64,000 bases of DNA from Ryuthela nishihirai (GCA_038380435.1 JAWZYU010000030.1:63437817-63501816), one strand, 5' to 3'; shown: positions 21,746-32,926, numbered from the stretch's first letter. A program made the numbers and translations. The notes: generated by a model not told the origin, from the letters alone.

Positions 21746-22195
21746 CGTCTCTCTTCTCAGTGCAATTGCACGTATGCTTTGATTGAGAGCGTTGCACACA
21801 CTCGCCATCGTTTGAAGTGTTTAGCCAAACGTTTTTCCTCCACCAAACGATTTGTTACAATTGGTCTTCCTTTATTGGTGCATGACTTTTCGTGTATTTT
21901 ATTTTCAGCTTGTTTAAAACACAAAAGAGTGAATCGAGAACAATAAACATACAACTGAATCCAAATAGCTTTCGAACAAACTTGCATATTTGCACATTAT
22001 CGTATTATGCTGTTTTAGGAGAATTAGTTTAACTGGCGGAATTAAAAAAAATTAACGTAAGATTACGGTTAACGTGGTATTCTATATGGAATGAGATTTG
22101 ATAGTTTTTTTTTCATCTAATTTTAGTGTCGGACATAAAATATGGGGCTAAAATAAAACTATAGAAAGAAAACTGTTTTGGATTTCGAAGCAGGT

Positions 22196-22390
22196 AGACG
22201 CCGAGTGGTTAGCGTGCTTGGCTACTGATCTAAAGGACCTGGGTTCGAGCCCCGGGTAAGGCATGGATGTATGTGTCGTTTTTCTGCTGAGGTCCTGCCA
22301 TCCTCTCAGACCCTCTACTCCAGCATATAAACTGACAGGCTCCTGTCAGACCTCTGTGGCAAGCAGCTGCTTGAGAGGGTATTTATTTTT
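22196..22390 (+). repeat. SINE-B, near full-length
   Basis: GCCGAGTGGTTAGCGTGCTT head (first bases altered), B box GGTTCGAGCCC, body, both hairpins and a GAGAGGGTATTTATTTTTTT tail. Confidence 0.92.
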
Positions 22391-22445
22391 TTTATTATAG
22401 ACAAGTTTGAGATTTCGGATAAGACGACAAAATTTTCGGGGGAGG

Positions 22446-22544
22446 GTTGGTTGGTTGTTTTACCTCTGAGCGGCACTTTTTTTGCACACCATGGGCTAAA
22501 TGACCAGGTCACAAGGACCCCGAAGGCTCAGAGAAGGTTGGGGA
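22446..22544 (-). repeat. SINE-A 3' fragment (5'-truncated)
   Basis: From the tail (TTGGTTGTTTTACCTCTGAG) to CAGAGAAGGTTGGGGA, where similarity stops. Only about 100 bases of the 3' end are present. Confidence 0.85.
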
Positions 22545-22875
22545 TTCGACGATTATTTGTGTTGTCTTCAGAGACGGATCAAAATGGCAGGGCACCGCTC
22601 CACCTTTCAGAATGGTAACAGAGGCAAAAATTGTAAAAGATATTTAAGTTCCATGCATTCTCCAAGATATTTTTTAAAGACCTTAAAACGGAGGGGGGGG
22701 GGGATGCTGTAATGTATTGAAAATCGAGTCTCTTGTCCCCCTGCTCGTTTTTTCTTGATCCAGGCCTGGTTGTCTTTATGCTAAGGTCTCGTCTACCTTA
22801 CAAACCTTTGACTACGTCAGGCCTGGGAAAAAATCTTTTAGCTGAAGGGTCGCATAGAAATAAATAAATAAAATA

Positions 22876-23068
22876 AATACCCCCTCAAGCAGCTGCTTGC
22901 CACAGAGGTCTGACAGGAGCCTGTCAGTTTATATACCACAGTAGAAGATCTGAGAGGATGGCAGGACCTCAGCAGAAAACAACACGAATATCCATGCCTT
23001 ACCCGGGGCTCGAACCCAGGTCCCGTAGATCAGTAGCCAAGCGCGCTAACCACTCGGCCACGGGACGG
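22876..23068 (-). repeat. SINE-B, full-length
   Basis: Tail ATACCCCCTCAAGCAGCTGC at the left, head ...GCGCGCTAACCACTCGGCCA at the right. It is preceded by a (AAAT)n-like run that belongs to the tail. Confidence 0.93.
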
Positions 23069-23130
23069 TTACATAGAAAACTGAAATGAAAAGTCGGGCC
23101 GCCAAAGAAATATATAATCAATAACAAACG

Positions 23131-24322
23131 TACACTGAAGTGCCATTCAATTAAGGATAGAAAACTAGTAACGTGTTGGAACCCCTCTGGACCTGATAAT
23201 GGCCGCCACACGACGAGGCAAGGACTCCACAAGCTTGCGTATATGTTCCACAGATATGGCGACCCCATGTATCCTCCAGAGCTGTCCACAATTCTCTCAA
23301 AGTCGTTGCTAATGGGACATGGGCCTGAACACTCTGCTCGACGGTATCCCAAAGATTTTCAATGGGATTTAAATCTGGGCTTCTAGGTGGCCAATTCATT
23401 ATTTCAAAGTCAGCAGAATGTTCCTGCAACCATGCAGTAGCCAACCTGGATCTGTGAGATGAACAGTTGTCTTGCTGGTAGACACCACCATCTCCATTGG
23501 GATGCATGATGGCCATAAATGGTCAGCCATGAGTTCTACATACCGGGATGCATTGAAAGTCGTCGGTACATGTACCAAAAGTCCCACAGACGTCCAACTG
23601 AAGACACCCCAGGCCATCACTGAGCCACCACCAGCTTGTACTGTTCCGACCTGACATGCAGGCTCCATGGCCTCAGTCTCCTATCGGTATGATGAAGTTT
23701 AAATCGGATTCATCACTCCAGACTATCTGTTGTCAATTTTCGATGGTCCAGTTTCGATGTTCTTTAGCCCAGGCAAGGCATTGAGCCCGGTGTCGTGCCA
23801 TTAGAAATGGGACTCTCGTAGGTCAGCGGCGTCCGAAGCTGAGACAACGAAACGAGCGTTGCACGGTTCGTGCAGTGACTTCCCGGCTGGAACCCGCGTT
23901 CAGAAGGTTGGTGATTTCAGATAATGTCTGGCCCCTATTGATCCGTGATGTGGGTCAGACAGCGAAGCCAACGATCATTCAAGGCTGGTTGTCCTTTGCA
24001 GTTTGTCCAGGTGCTTGTTTTCTTGCGGAAATTTTCATATTTTCGGAACACTCTTGAAACTGTCGTACGAGAAAATCCAAGTTCGTTGACAATTTCGGAG
24101 ATCGAGTGTCCCATCCGTCGGGCACCTACGTTCTGCCCCCTGTCAAATGCATCTAAATCCCGCGCTTTTCCCATTACTTTTCTCACAACGAATGTTTGGG
24201 GAAGCCAAAGCTGACAGCTATATATGACCAGAGTTTCAGCCATGCATGCTTGCAAATGCAGGACTTGCAGTACTGAATTTGGATAACATCACCTATCCCT
24301 TATTCAATGGCACTTCAGTGTA
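23131..24322 (-). mobile_element. Tc1/mariner transposon, 36-residue D-E spacing, frameshifted
   Basis: 1192 bp with termini TACACTGAAGTGCCATTCAA on both sides and TA ends. Transposase pieces on the minus strand: ISEIVNELGFS, TTVSRVFRK (from about 24255), VWSDES near 23712, GGSVMAWGVFSW near 23610, YQQDNCSSHRSRL near 23490 and RSPDLNPIENLWDT near 23370. A C-terminal stretch continues to TIR-proximal sequence. The catalytic D and E are 36 residues apart, as in the 9393 copy. The last 120 codons are intact, but at least two frame breaks separate the N-terminal parts. This copy is better preserved than 9393-10561. Confidence 0.92.
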
Positions 24323-24458
24323 TAACTAAAGCAAAATTTGCAGCGCAATATATCCACCCACTTTGAAAGTAATTAGGAAAAGGAGAATTACGGCCAGCTG
24401 ATAAAGGTGGCGCTGCAGGCAGTAGTATTGTTGTGTCACATAGTTATTCTGTGGTCAA

Positions 24459-24473
24459 CCCCCCCCCCCCCCC
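24459..24473. repeat. poly-C tract (15 C)
   Basis: Homopolymer in otherwise AT-rich sequence, 40 bases after an AAAGGTGGCGCTGCAGG motif (CTCF-like core) at 24414. Confidence 0.9.
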
Positions 24474-24920
24474 ACTCCTATCATTACAAATTTTTTGGCA
24501 GCCACTGAACTCTTTATTAATCTTTGTGGGGGGAAAAAAGGCAAGAAAATGCCGATATTTGATATAAAAATATAAATAAAAAATTTACCCAGATTGAACA
24601 ACAAAAATAAAAAATTTTAAAAGTAGGTAAATTATTTTAAAAGGAATATCCAAATTTTAATTTATTTTCTCTTGCTTTTTCAGATTTAACAATCCACTAT
24701 AAATATTTTACTCACCACGAAAACATATTGTACGATAGGGATTTTCAAATAAAGGGGAAAAAAGTATAAATATGTTGTTTTTTTTTACCTTAATTTTTCT
24801 TCCTTTTTTGGGTCCCAAGTGAAATGAAACTTCTTGACAAAGACTCATTGGGTTGTGACTAGCTGTTGTTTATCGATGAAGAAAACTTTCAGGGGCAAGA
24901 TAAATGTTTCTTACTCAGTT

Positions 24921-25572
24921 GGGTTGTTTTACCTCTGAGCGGCACTTTTTTGCACACCATGGGCTAAATGGCCAGGTCACAAGGACCCTGAGCGGCACTT
25001 TTTTTTGCACACCATGGGCTAAATGACCAGGTCACAAGGACCCTGAGCGGCACTTTTTTTGCACACCATGGGCTAAATGACCAGGTCACAAGGACCCTGA
25101 GCGGCACTTTTTTTGCACACCATGGGCTAAATGACCAGGTCACAAGGACCCTGAGCGGCACTTTTTTGCACACCATGGGCTAAATGACCAGGTCACAAGG
25201 ACCCTGAGCGGCACTTTTTTTGCACACCATGGGCTAAATGGCCAGGTCACATGGACCCCGAAGGCTCAGAGAAGGTTGGGGGAAGGGACCCACTGGAACA
25301 GCTGTTGGGAGACAGATGGTAGCCTCCCGTCAAGGCCATCCAGCGTGTTCTTTAACGTGCACAGGGTATGGCTCTCCCGCACACGGGGCCACGGCTTAAC
25401 GTCCCATCCGACGGACGGTGGCCTTTCCAAGCCCATCGGTGTCCCCTACTGACCGTGGGCAGGGCGGGGAATTTTGCGGAGATAAATCTCAACGCTGACC
25501 CAGCTGGGACTCGAACCTGGGAACTACAGATTACGAGCCTGGCGCGCTACCGACTGAGCCACCCCCGCCTCC
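24921..25572 (-). repeat. SINE-A with expanded tail minisatellite
   Basis: Complete SINE-A (right end CCACCCCCGCC head) with a 3' part amplified into a tandem array. The whole is flanked by a perfect 13-bp TSD TTCTTACTCAGTT (24908-24920, 25573-25585). Confidence 0.95.
24935..25256. repeat. 53-55 bp tandem array, six copies
   Basis: Units begin CTGAGCGGCACTTTTTTGC at 24935, 24988, 25043, 25097, 25151 and 25204. Spacing varies only because the T run is 6-8 bases. Five units share GACCAGGTCACAAGGACC; the last runs into the normal SINE-A body. Confidence 0.95.
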
Positions 25573-25860
25573 TTCTTACTCAGTTAAAACTAGAGCAATT
25601 TGAGTTAAACTCGAGCCAATTGTTCATTCCGAGTGTTTCGTCACTGACTTAGAATCCGAAGCTAAGAGCATTTTTCGGAGACAGTATGTGTGTCGCCGTC
25701 GCTCGCTCTCTTTCCGTACCTGCATGAGCAGGCTATGTGGCACCCTACCTGCATTGCACAAGAAGTAGCTCTGTTGTGGTGATTGCACAAGCAGAACTGG
25801 ACAGAACCGATAGAGAGTGAAGACGGGACAAAAAGGAAGCCCCGTCTTCTCTGGATGATT

Positions 25861-26244
25861 GGGGCGGGGATGGCTCAGTCGGTAGCGCGCCAGGCTCGTA
25901 ATCTGTACTTCCCAGGTTCGAGTCCCAGCTGGGTCAGCGTTAAGATTTATCTCCGTAAAATTTCCCCGCCCTGCCCACGGTCAGTAGGGGACACCGATGG
26001 GTTTGGAAAGGCCGTCGTCCGTCGGATGGGACGTTAAGCCGTGGCCCCGTGTGCGGGAGAGCCATACCCTGTGCACGTTAAAGAACACGCTGGATGGCCT
26101 TGACGGGAGGCTACCATCTGTCTCCCAACAGCTGTTCCTGTGGGTCCCCTCCCCCAACCTTCTCTGAGCTTTCGGGGTCCATGTGACCTGGCCATTTAGC
26201 CCATGGTGTGCAAAAAGTGCCGCTCAAAGGTAAAACAACAACAA
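25861..26244 (+). repeat. SINE-A, full-length
   Basis: GGGGCGGGGATGGCTCAGTC head to GTAAAACAACAACAA tail (the tail variant uses CAA repeats). TSD CTCTGGATGATT (25849-25860, 26245-26256). Confidence 0.95.
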
Positions 26245-26259
26245 CTCTGGATGATTAAA

Positions 26260-26942
26260 ATATATATATAAAGAGGGGTATGAACAATGAGAAAAGGAAC
26301 TAGAGGTTTTTCCTGCAACAGTAATCTCTGGCAGGATAATGTGTATCTTGACGAAAGAATAAATTGTTTTGTTATTTAAGTAAAGTGGTTCGAGTCTGAT
26401 TTAATCAAGGTACCCGAAAAGAGTAATATTTCGCTAAATTTATCTTAAACGTGTATATGCCGCCTCCACGTCCCGTACTGCACACCACTGGGAAGTTCAT
26501 TTTACCACAAGCATTTTTCGTGAAGATAAGAATTAGTCAGAAACGGATCATCTCATATTCAATGACCTCATTATGTTGGATATTAAGACTAAAGAAATCC
26601 ACAATTTGGCACAACTTTCAGAATTTTAAACATCAAAAATCCGCGGCTCTCTCCCAAATTTTATTGAATACGTATAATCAGCGTTTTTTTTTTAGAACAG
26701 TATGTCATATCGGTACCATAAAATATAAATTTGGTTTTTTTTATCAAATGTTGAGTTCAATATGAGTTTTTGTTCCTTAATTAATTTGTAGTTTAAATTA
26801 TATAATAAAAAATTTGACTTCTTACCACAATTGTGTCGCGGTAAATAGACTCTTTCAAAAGTGTTTCGCCAAGAGAAAATATGTGCATCGGCACTTTTTT
26901 TTAAGAAAAAATAGCACTTGCTTTTAATCTGTAATTAGTTTT
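26260..26942. other. AT-rich unique sequence
   Basis: No repeat or exon recognised; the open frame at 26451-26765 lacks supporting evidence. Confidence 0.5.
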
Positions 26943-26955
26943 CACTTAAGAAAAT

Positions 26956-27277
26956 CCCAGCTGGGTCAGCGTTGAGATTTTTCTCCGCAAAATTCCCCGC
27001 CCTGCCCACGGTCAGTAGGGGACACCGATGGGTTTGGAAAGGCCGCCGTCCGTCGGATGGGACGTTAAGCCGTGGCCCCGTGTGCGGGAGAGCCATACCC
27101 TGTGCACGTTAAAGAACACGCTGGATGGCCTTGACGGGAGGCTACCATCTGTCTCCCAACAGCTGTTCCAGTGGGTCCCCTCCCCCAACCTTCTCTGAGC
27201 CTTCGGGGTCCATGTGACCTGGCCATTTAGCCCATGGTGTGCAAAAAAGTGCCGCTCAGAGGTAAAACAACCCAACC
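26956..27277 (+). repeat. SINE-A, 5'-truncated (no pol III head)
   Basis: Begins at CCCAGCTGGGTCAGCG, just after the B box, and runs to AAAACAACCCAAC. A perfect 13-bp TSD CACTTAAGAAAAT flanks it (26943-26955, 27278-27290), so the truncation happened during insertion. Confidence 0.95.
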
Positions 27278-27505
27278 CACTTAAGAAAATTTCACTTCTG
27301 CTTATGGACTATATTTTAGTAAGCAAAAAAAAATCAAGAAACTCCATCTCTCGAGCCAAAGAGCCGATCTGATGCACACTTCGTTCACTCTCCTGTTGAA
27401 AAGCTTTAGATCTAAATATCAAATTTCCATCTTTCCAGTCGGCTAAATGGTAAATGACCAAGTCGTATAAAGCTAAGAGCAGAATTTGAGAAAGAGATCT
27501 ACTAG

Positions 27506-27850
27506 AGGCTTGAGTTGTTTCACCTCTGAGTGGCACGTTTTTGCACGCAGTGGAGCTCAATGGCTAGATCACAAGAACCTCTATGTCACAGAGAAGGTTG
27601 GGGAAGGGAAGCCATTGGCCAGCTGTTAGCAGACGGCCTCCCGGTGAAGCCACCCAGCGTGTTCTTTAATGTGCATAGAGTGTGACTCTCTTGAATATGG
27701 GAGCAGAGTTTCATCTGATGGGTAGAGGAAGTTCGAAGCCCATCAATATTGCCTTTCCCAACGAAGGGGCTTTGCGAAGAAAATCCTTAATGTAGGCACA
27801 ATTGGGACTCGAACCAGGAAAATCAGATTACGAGCTGTCCACGTCCCACC
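27506..27850 (-). repeat. SINE-A, old diverged copy
   Basis: GAGTTGTTTCACCTCTGAGT at the left. Degraded body (CAGCGTGTTCTTTAATGTGC) and head remnants (GGACTCGAACCAGGAAAATC). Confidence 0.8.
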
Positions 27851-28083
27851 TACTGGAGGAGGTGCCTGATTGTCCTGTTAGTGTTTTACCTATTAATTAT
27901 GAATCAAAGAGGGTTTTTAAATATTAAGAGAAGTCACATTTTAAGGGAGTGTGTTTAATTTTTGGTCTTCTCTACGACAACTGATACTCAGAAGACATTG
28001 TTGAGTCTACACTTCAAGTAAACCAACTAAAGCAAAAAAGAAATGGAATTCTGTAGCAATCAATTCATGTTCACTTATTCTCC

Positions 28084-28215
28084 GGGTAAGCATGGATCTC
28101 TGTGTTGTCTTTCTGCTGGGGGCCCCCCGCCATCCTCACAGACCTCATAGTATAAACTAAGAGGCCTCCTGTCAGACTTCTGTGGTAAGCAGCTGCTTAA
28201 GGAGGTATTTATTTT
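28084..28215 (+). repeat. SINE-B, 5'-truncated old copy
   Basis: GGTAAGCATGGATCTCTGTG, then GACTTCTGTGGTAAGCAGCT and CTTAAGGAGGTATTTATTTT. Confidence 0.75.
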
Positions 28216-28878
28216 TATTTCGTTTATAGTTTGGGTGGCTGATTTTGCAAATTAAAAAAAAGTGTGAAAGACAACAACATTATAATTGCAACGCCATCTG
28301 TTATTGTTAAACTTTATTTATCACTATCATTCTGTCACGCCATTTTTTTTCTAGATTAGAGTAACTTAATTTGTATGCTAATCAGAAGATAATAGTGTTG
28401 GCTTTAACCACACAAAAAAAAACGCCAGGTGTTAAATGTCATGTTCTTGAAATTGCATGATTTTAATAATTCATGATAGTTTGAAGTAATGTAATTAGAT
28501 GTGCGATAATTTTTGTTTGTTTTTTTTGTTAGTAACAAAAAAAAACTTGTTCATTGTTCTGTTCTGTCTGTTTCGATTAATCTATGGTAATACGTTAATG
28601 AATGATATTTTGCCACGAAGAACCAACTTATCAGAAGATACAACTTTATTCTCACCGAAAACAATAAGCGCCATCTACTGGAAAGAAAATTAAATATGTA
28701 AGCGTAGAAACAATTTATATGATGCTGGATAATGTTGCTATTTAGGTTCCAAAGTGTAGTTGAAAATGGGATAGTTAGATTTTTAACTTGCATTAGTAGA
28801 GAAAATTCGAAAAAAAATTGCAATAGTTTTATTAGAATTCTAGAATGAATAATTTCTAGTAGATTCCAAGAGCCTTTA

Positions 28879-29745
28879 GTGAAATTTTTAGATCCTTTAA
28901 ACGTCATAGCTCGGGGACAGGCCTTCCCTGGACTCACGCGAGTGGTTCTTCTGCAGTTGCTACTTGCCCTTGCTGAATACTTCAGACACTATATTGCCTA
29001 CAAATGTGATGAAGGTAAGTGGATGAAGCAAGCGTTTCTGAAACTGTGGTTCGTGACACCTGAAGAGGGAGGGGCGGGGGTGGCTCAGTCGGTAGCGCGC
29101 CAGGCTCGTAATCTGCAGTTCCCAGGTTCGAGTCCCAGCTGGGTCAGCGTTGAGATTTATCTCCAATAACTCCCCACCCTGCCCACGGTCAGTAGGGGAC
29201 ACCGATGGGCTTGGAAAGGTCGCCGTCCGTCGGATGGGACGTTAAGCCGTGGCCCCGTGTGCGGGAGAGCCATACCCTGTGCACGTTAAAGAACACGCTG
29301 GATGGCCTAGACGGGAGGCTACCATCTGTCTCCCAACAGCTGTTCCAGTGGGTCCCCTCCCCCAACCTTCTCTGAGCCTTCGGGGTCCATGTGACCTGGC
29401 CATTTAGCCCATGGTGGGCAAAAAAGTGCCGCTCAGAGGTAAAACAACCCGAAGTTAAAGAACACGCTGGATGGCCTTGATGGGAGGCTACCATCTGTCT
29501 TCTAACAGCCGTTCCAGTGGGTCCCCTCCCCCAACCTTCTCTGAGCCTTTGCGGTCCTTGTGACCTGGCCATTTAGCACATGGTGTGCAAAAAAGTGCTG
29601 CTCAGAGGTAAAACAACCCACAACCTGAAGAGGTCATGAGAAACTTAAATATGAGTCTTCAGACAGTATACTGCCTGGTCAGAGTCCTGCATGTCTTCAA
29701 CTTTTCACCAGTTGACACAATCAAGACCAAACAAAAGTGAACGTG
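28879..29745 (+). pseudogene. unidentified open stretch split by a SINE-A dimer
   Basis: Joined across the SINE insertion, the plus-strand frame reads ARGQAFPGLTRVVLLQLLLA, LAEYFRHYIAYKCDEGKW, MKQAFLKLWFVTPEE and, after the insertion, VMRNLNMSLQTVYCLVRV then LHVFNFSPVDTIKTKQK before a stop. It stays open for about 96 codons around the insert, has protein-like helical character and is unlike other accidental frames here. It could be an exon or a processed-gene fragment. The first half vaguely recalls helical-repeat domains but I do not recognise the family. GAAG|GTAAGT at 29012 could also act as a splice donor. Confidence 0.3.
29069..29622 (+). repeat. SINE-A dimer (full plus 5'-truncated)
   Basis: Full unit to about 29449 (AAAACAACCC), joined to a second unit beginning GTTAAAGAACACGCTGG (about 29453) and ending in its own tail. 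A single 11-bp TSD ACCTGAAGAGG encloses both (29058-29068, 29623-29633). Confidence 0.95.
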
Positions 29746-30168
29746 GAACACAAAAAGAGTGAAACCTTATGAGTCTGGTAACTCAGATCATCCTCTTGAC
29801 CGCTTAAGGAGTTTTCCATCTTATAAACATTGCCATAACGTTAATATGGTGTTTTTGAAATATATATGTAATTTAAGATACAGACTTAATATGCTTTGAA
29901 ATCAAGTTCTTCAATCAGTGGGGTACCTAAGGGAGTTACCCACCCTCACTCCCAACTCTGCCTTTAGGGCTTCAATGTTTCCTGAGAACAATAACCCAAC
30001 AATAACCCTTGTACTCCAAATTAGTCAATCCATGATCATTAAACTCTAAGGCGTTTCTGACTTTCAAATTACCTGGGTTGATGTGTGTGTGTGTGTGGGG
30101 GGGGGGATTCATTCTCCTGATGTTCAGAAAATGAAAATGACATACCGCAGGAAAATAAAATAAAATTA

Positions 30169-30510
30169 ATATCCCCTCAAGCAGCTGCTTGCCACAGAGG
30201 TCTGACAGGAGCCTGTCAGTTTATATGCCAGAGTAGAAGGTCTGAGGGGATGGCAGGACCTCAGCAGCTATCAGTTTATATGCCACAGTAGAAGGTCTGA
30301 GAGGATGGCAGGACCTCAGCAGCTATCAGTTTATATGCCACAGTAGAAGGTCTGAGAGGATGGCAGGACCTCAGCAGCTATCAGTTTATATGCCAGAGTA
30401 GAAGGTCTGAGAGGATGGCAGGATCTCAGCAGCTATCAGTTTATATGCCAGAGTAGAAGGTCTGAGAGGATGGCAGGACCTCAGCAGAAAAACAACACGA
30501 AAGCCGCAGT
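30169..30510 (-). repeat. SINE-B with internal 55-bp array, head missing
   Basis: Tail at the left (ATCCCCTCAAGCAGCTGCTT), amplified 3' body, then AGCAGAAAAACAACACGAA where the copy stops before the tRNA-like head. Confidence 0.92.
30217..30490. repeat. 55-bp tandem array, five copies
   Basis: CAGTTTATATGCCA starts units at 30217, 30272, 30327, 30382 and 30437, an exact 55-base period. Junctions read CAGCAGCTATCAG. Units differ by single bases (CACAGTAG / CAGAGTAG). Confidence 0.95.
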
Positions 30511-30719
30511 GAAACTTCCTATGCCGTCAATATCATGAATTTTACTTTCCAGGAACATCGTGATCAAGAAAAAATTGTATTTTTCTAAACAGAATCAAGT
30601 TTAATAAATTAAAATATGATTATTAAATTAAAATCTTCAGTTAGTATGGTGCCCAGCTGTTGTTATTTCGACTAACGAGAAACTGGTGAGAAAAAGGAAA
30701 AAATATGGGGCAACACCTG

Positions 30720-31040
30720 AAGTGCAAAGAATTTTTTTTTGGTGGTGATGAGGGTGGAGGGAAGAGGTGATGATGACCCCGAAGATGAACGTCCCCCCAA
30801 ATTCCTGCTGCCAGTGCACATTCCCCACGAGCAATGAAGTGGCAGCAGCAGACTAAGGGCATTTCCCTCCCGCTATCTCCCCTCCACGTGGTTGCAGCTG
30901 GGTGGAAGAATGTCCCGCGGCAGGGCGGGGGAGCGATGAGTGGGGAAGTGAGGGAGGGGGGGAACCAGCCCTCCCTACTGGTGGATGCCATCGCTCGTTG
31001 GGACAAACTGACAGCCAAGTCCTCTGAATTGAGGACAAGT
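30720..31040. other. GC-rich single-copy island
   Basis: About 320 bases of GC-rich sequence (CTCCACGTGGTTGCAGCTGG, CCGCGGCAGGGCGGGGGAGC) open in several frames on both strands, which is typical of GC-rich noncoding DNA. No convincing splice donor on the ci strand. Possible promoter or enhancer. Confidence 0.35.
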
Positions 31041-31350
31041 TGATGATGAAGTTTGTTCAGCTAGCGAGAAGCTCTTAGAAGTGAAAATAAAAATGCTTGA
31101 TCGAAAATATATGTTAGTTTGAAAAGACGAAATTTCTCTCTTCTTAAAATCAAACAGTAAGGAAATTGCTTTAAATAATAGTTTAAAAATTTAATGCTTG
31201 AGAAATCAGAGCAGAAAGAATACAACAAACTCCTGATGATCGGATTATCTACGCTCACGTGCCAAGCAAAGGTTGACAAACTTTAAAATTCATTACATAT
31301 TTTGAATATAAAACAATTATAGTTTTTTTATACATAACATTACATAACTC

Positions 31351-31550
31351 TACCCCTCAAGCAGCTGTTTCCCACTGATGTGTGACAGGAGCCTGTCAGT
31401 TAAATACGCTATAAAGATCTGTGAGGAAGGCGACCTCAGCAGAAAAACGACATAAACACCCATGTTTTATCCGGGGCTCGAACCAAGGTACCTTTGTCTC
31501 GCGGCGGAATGGTAGCAGCCAAGCCCTCTACCATTCGGCCGCGAGACAGC
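31351..31550 (-). repeat. SINE-B variant whose head is a long hairpin
   Basis: The body is standard. The head 31495-31548 reads TGTCTCGCGGC..ATGGTAG, loop, CTACCATTC.GCCGCGAGACA. It is an almost perfect 20-base inverted repeat replacing the usual anticodon-arm sequence. The B box (GGCTCGAACC on plus) is kept. Confidence 0.85.
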
Positions 31551-31899
31551 TAACATTACATTCATATAGTTAATATATCTCAGTGTTGTAAAACGTTATT
31601 GTAACATAACGGAAAAAAGAAATGATTTTTGAATAGCGTTATGAAAAACATTAAAGGAATTTCAAAATGTTTATAACGATAAAACGCAACAAATAACTTC
31701 GTTATTTTCACTGTTTTTGGGTTGATACATTTCAGGCTTTTTTTTTACAAGATATACTTAGAAACTTGTGTGAAACAGACAAGGATGAGTCTCCATTCAT
31801 GCAGAAGGAAAACAGGTCAAAATACCAAGTATTTACAATTCTCTTTGATCTGGTTAGACATTTAGAAAAAGAACTATGTAGGTGGGGTAATTTAGGAAG

Positions 31900-32200
31900 A
31901 GTAGGGATTCTCAACGTGGGGTACGAGGTAAAATTTTTTGGGGTACGCCGTGAGAGCTCAAGAGTCGCTAGATCTAGTAGCAAAGTCGCTAAGTTGGCAA
32001 CACTTCTGTGCAAAAATGTCATTTTTTGTGTTTATCGATATGTGTAATTTATGAATACAAAATTTAATATGTATATATATTTTTATTCCCATTGTTATAC
32101 TATAACTATAGTTTTATATATCTATACAAGGGGTACGCCAGTTACATACATATTTCCAGGGGGTATGTGAATCATAAAAGGTTGAGGACCATTGGTGTAG
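31900..32200. mobile_element. possible hAT-type MITE remnant
   Basis: Ends resemble the CAGTGGTTCTCAACC-type termini of hAT elements: GGGATTCTCAACGTGGGGTA on the left and, inverted, CAATGGTCCTCAACCTTT on the right. GGGGTACGCC occurs inside both ends. No TSD is clear. The 93-codon frame over it is unsupported. Confidence 0.4.
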
Positions 32201-32378
32201 AGAATAGAGAATTGGAGGAAAGGACCATTCACTTCTTGACAATAGTCGAAACTTTCGATTTTGATCTTCCCATTAAATCTTTTACTCCCCTCCCCCCTCG
32301 AACATTTCCATTGTGCATATTTGCAAATCCGTTAATAATCAACCTCACCGTCTACATATGCCAAGAAAATGTAGGAGG

Positions 32379-32637
32379 TACCGTCAAACGGGGTGAGAAT
32401 GGTCGCCGTGGGGAGTATTGCCGGGAGGCAAGGAAAATTCAAATTTGACGTTAAAACGGTTTAAATGATTTTTTTCTTCACTTTGTTGGTGATTTTATGA
32501 CAATAAACTAAGATAACATAAAATCACCACAAAGTGAAGAAAAAGATTATTTAAACCGTTTTAACATCAAATTTGAATTTTCCTTGCCTGCCGGTCTTAC
32601 TCCCCAAGGGTGACCATTCTCACCCCGTTTGACGGTA
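32379..32637. mobile_element. Palindromic MITE (259 bp)
   Basis: The arms TACCGTCAAACGGGGTGAGA... and ...TCTCACCCCGTTTGACGGTA pair along nearly their entire length (about 115 bases each, including TTCACTTTGTTGGTGATTTT and its reverse complement). Short central loop. Ends are TA. Confidence 0.9.
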
Positions 32638-32926
32638 ATTCTAAAGCTTCAATAGAGCAGTGACTACTTCTTCTGAGGCTCCTTTAAGAAGAGACTGCAG
32701 AAGTAATGTTTTCCATTTCTCTACTTATATTTACTCATTTGATTAAATGAGTTGCTGGAAATCTATTTTGATGAAACCGAAAAACTGTAGACGAAAGAAA
32801 ATCAAATTTCAATATAATAAAATGAATTTGAGAAAGCAAACAGAATTTCTACAAAGGATAATATTTTTTGCTATTGGAAAAATCAAGACAAGGCATTGCA
32901 AATAATTATTCTAGAGTACAGTCGCT

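Noticed and set aside
24935..25256. CRISPR-like direct repeats
   Set aside because: There is no spacer of unrelated sequence; units are contiguous SINE-A tail segments in a eukaryotic genome.
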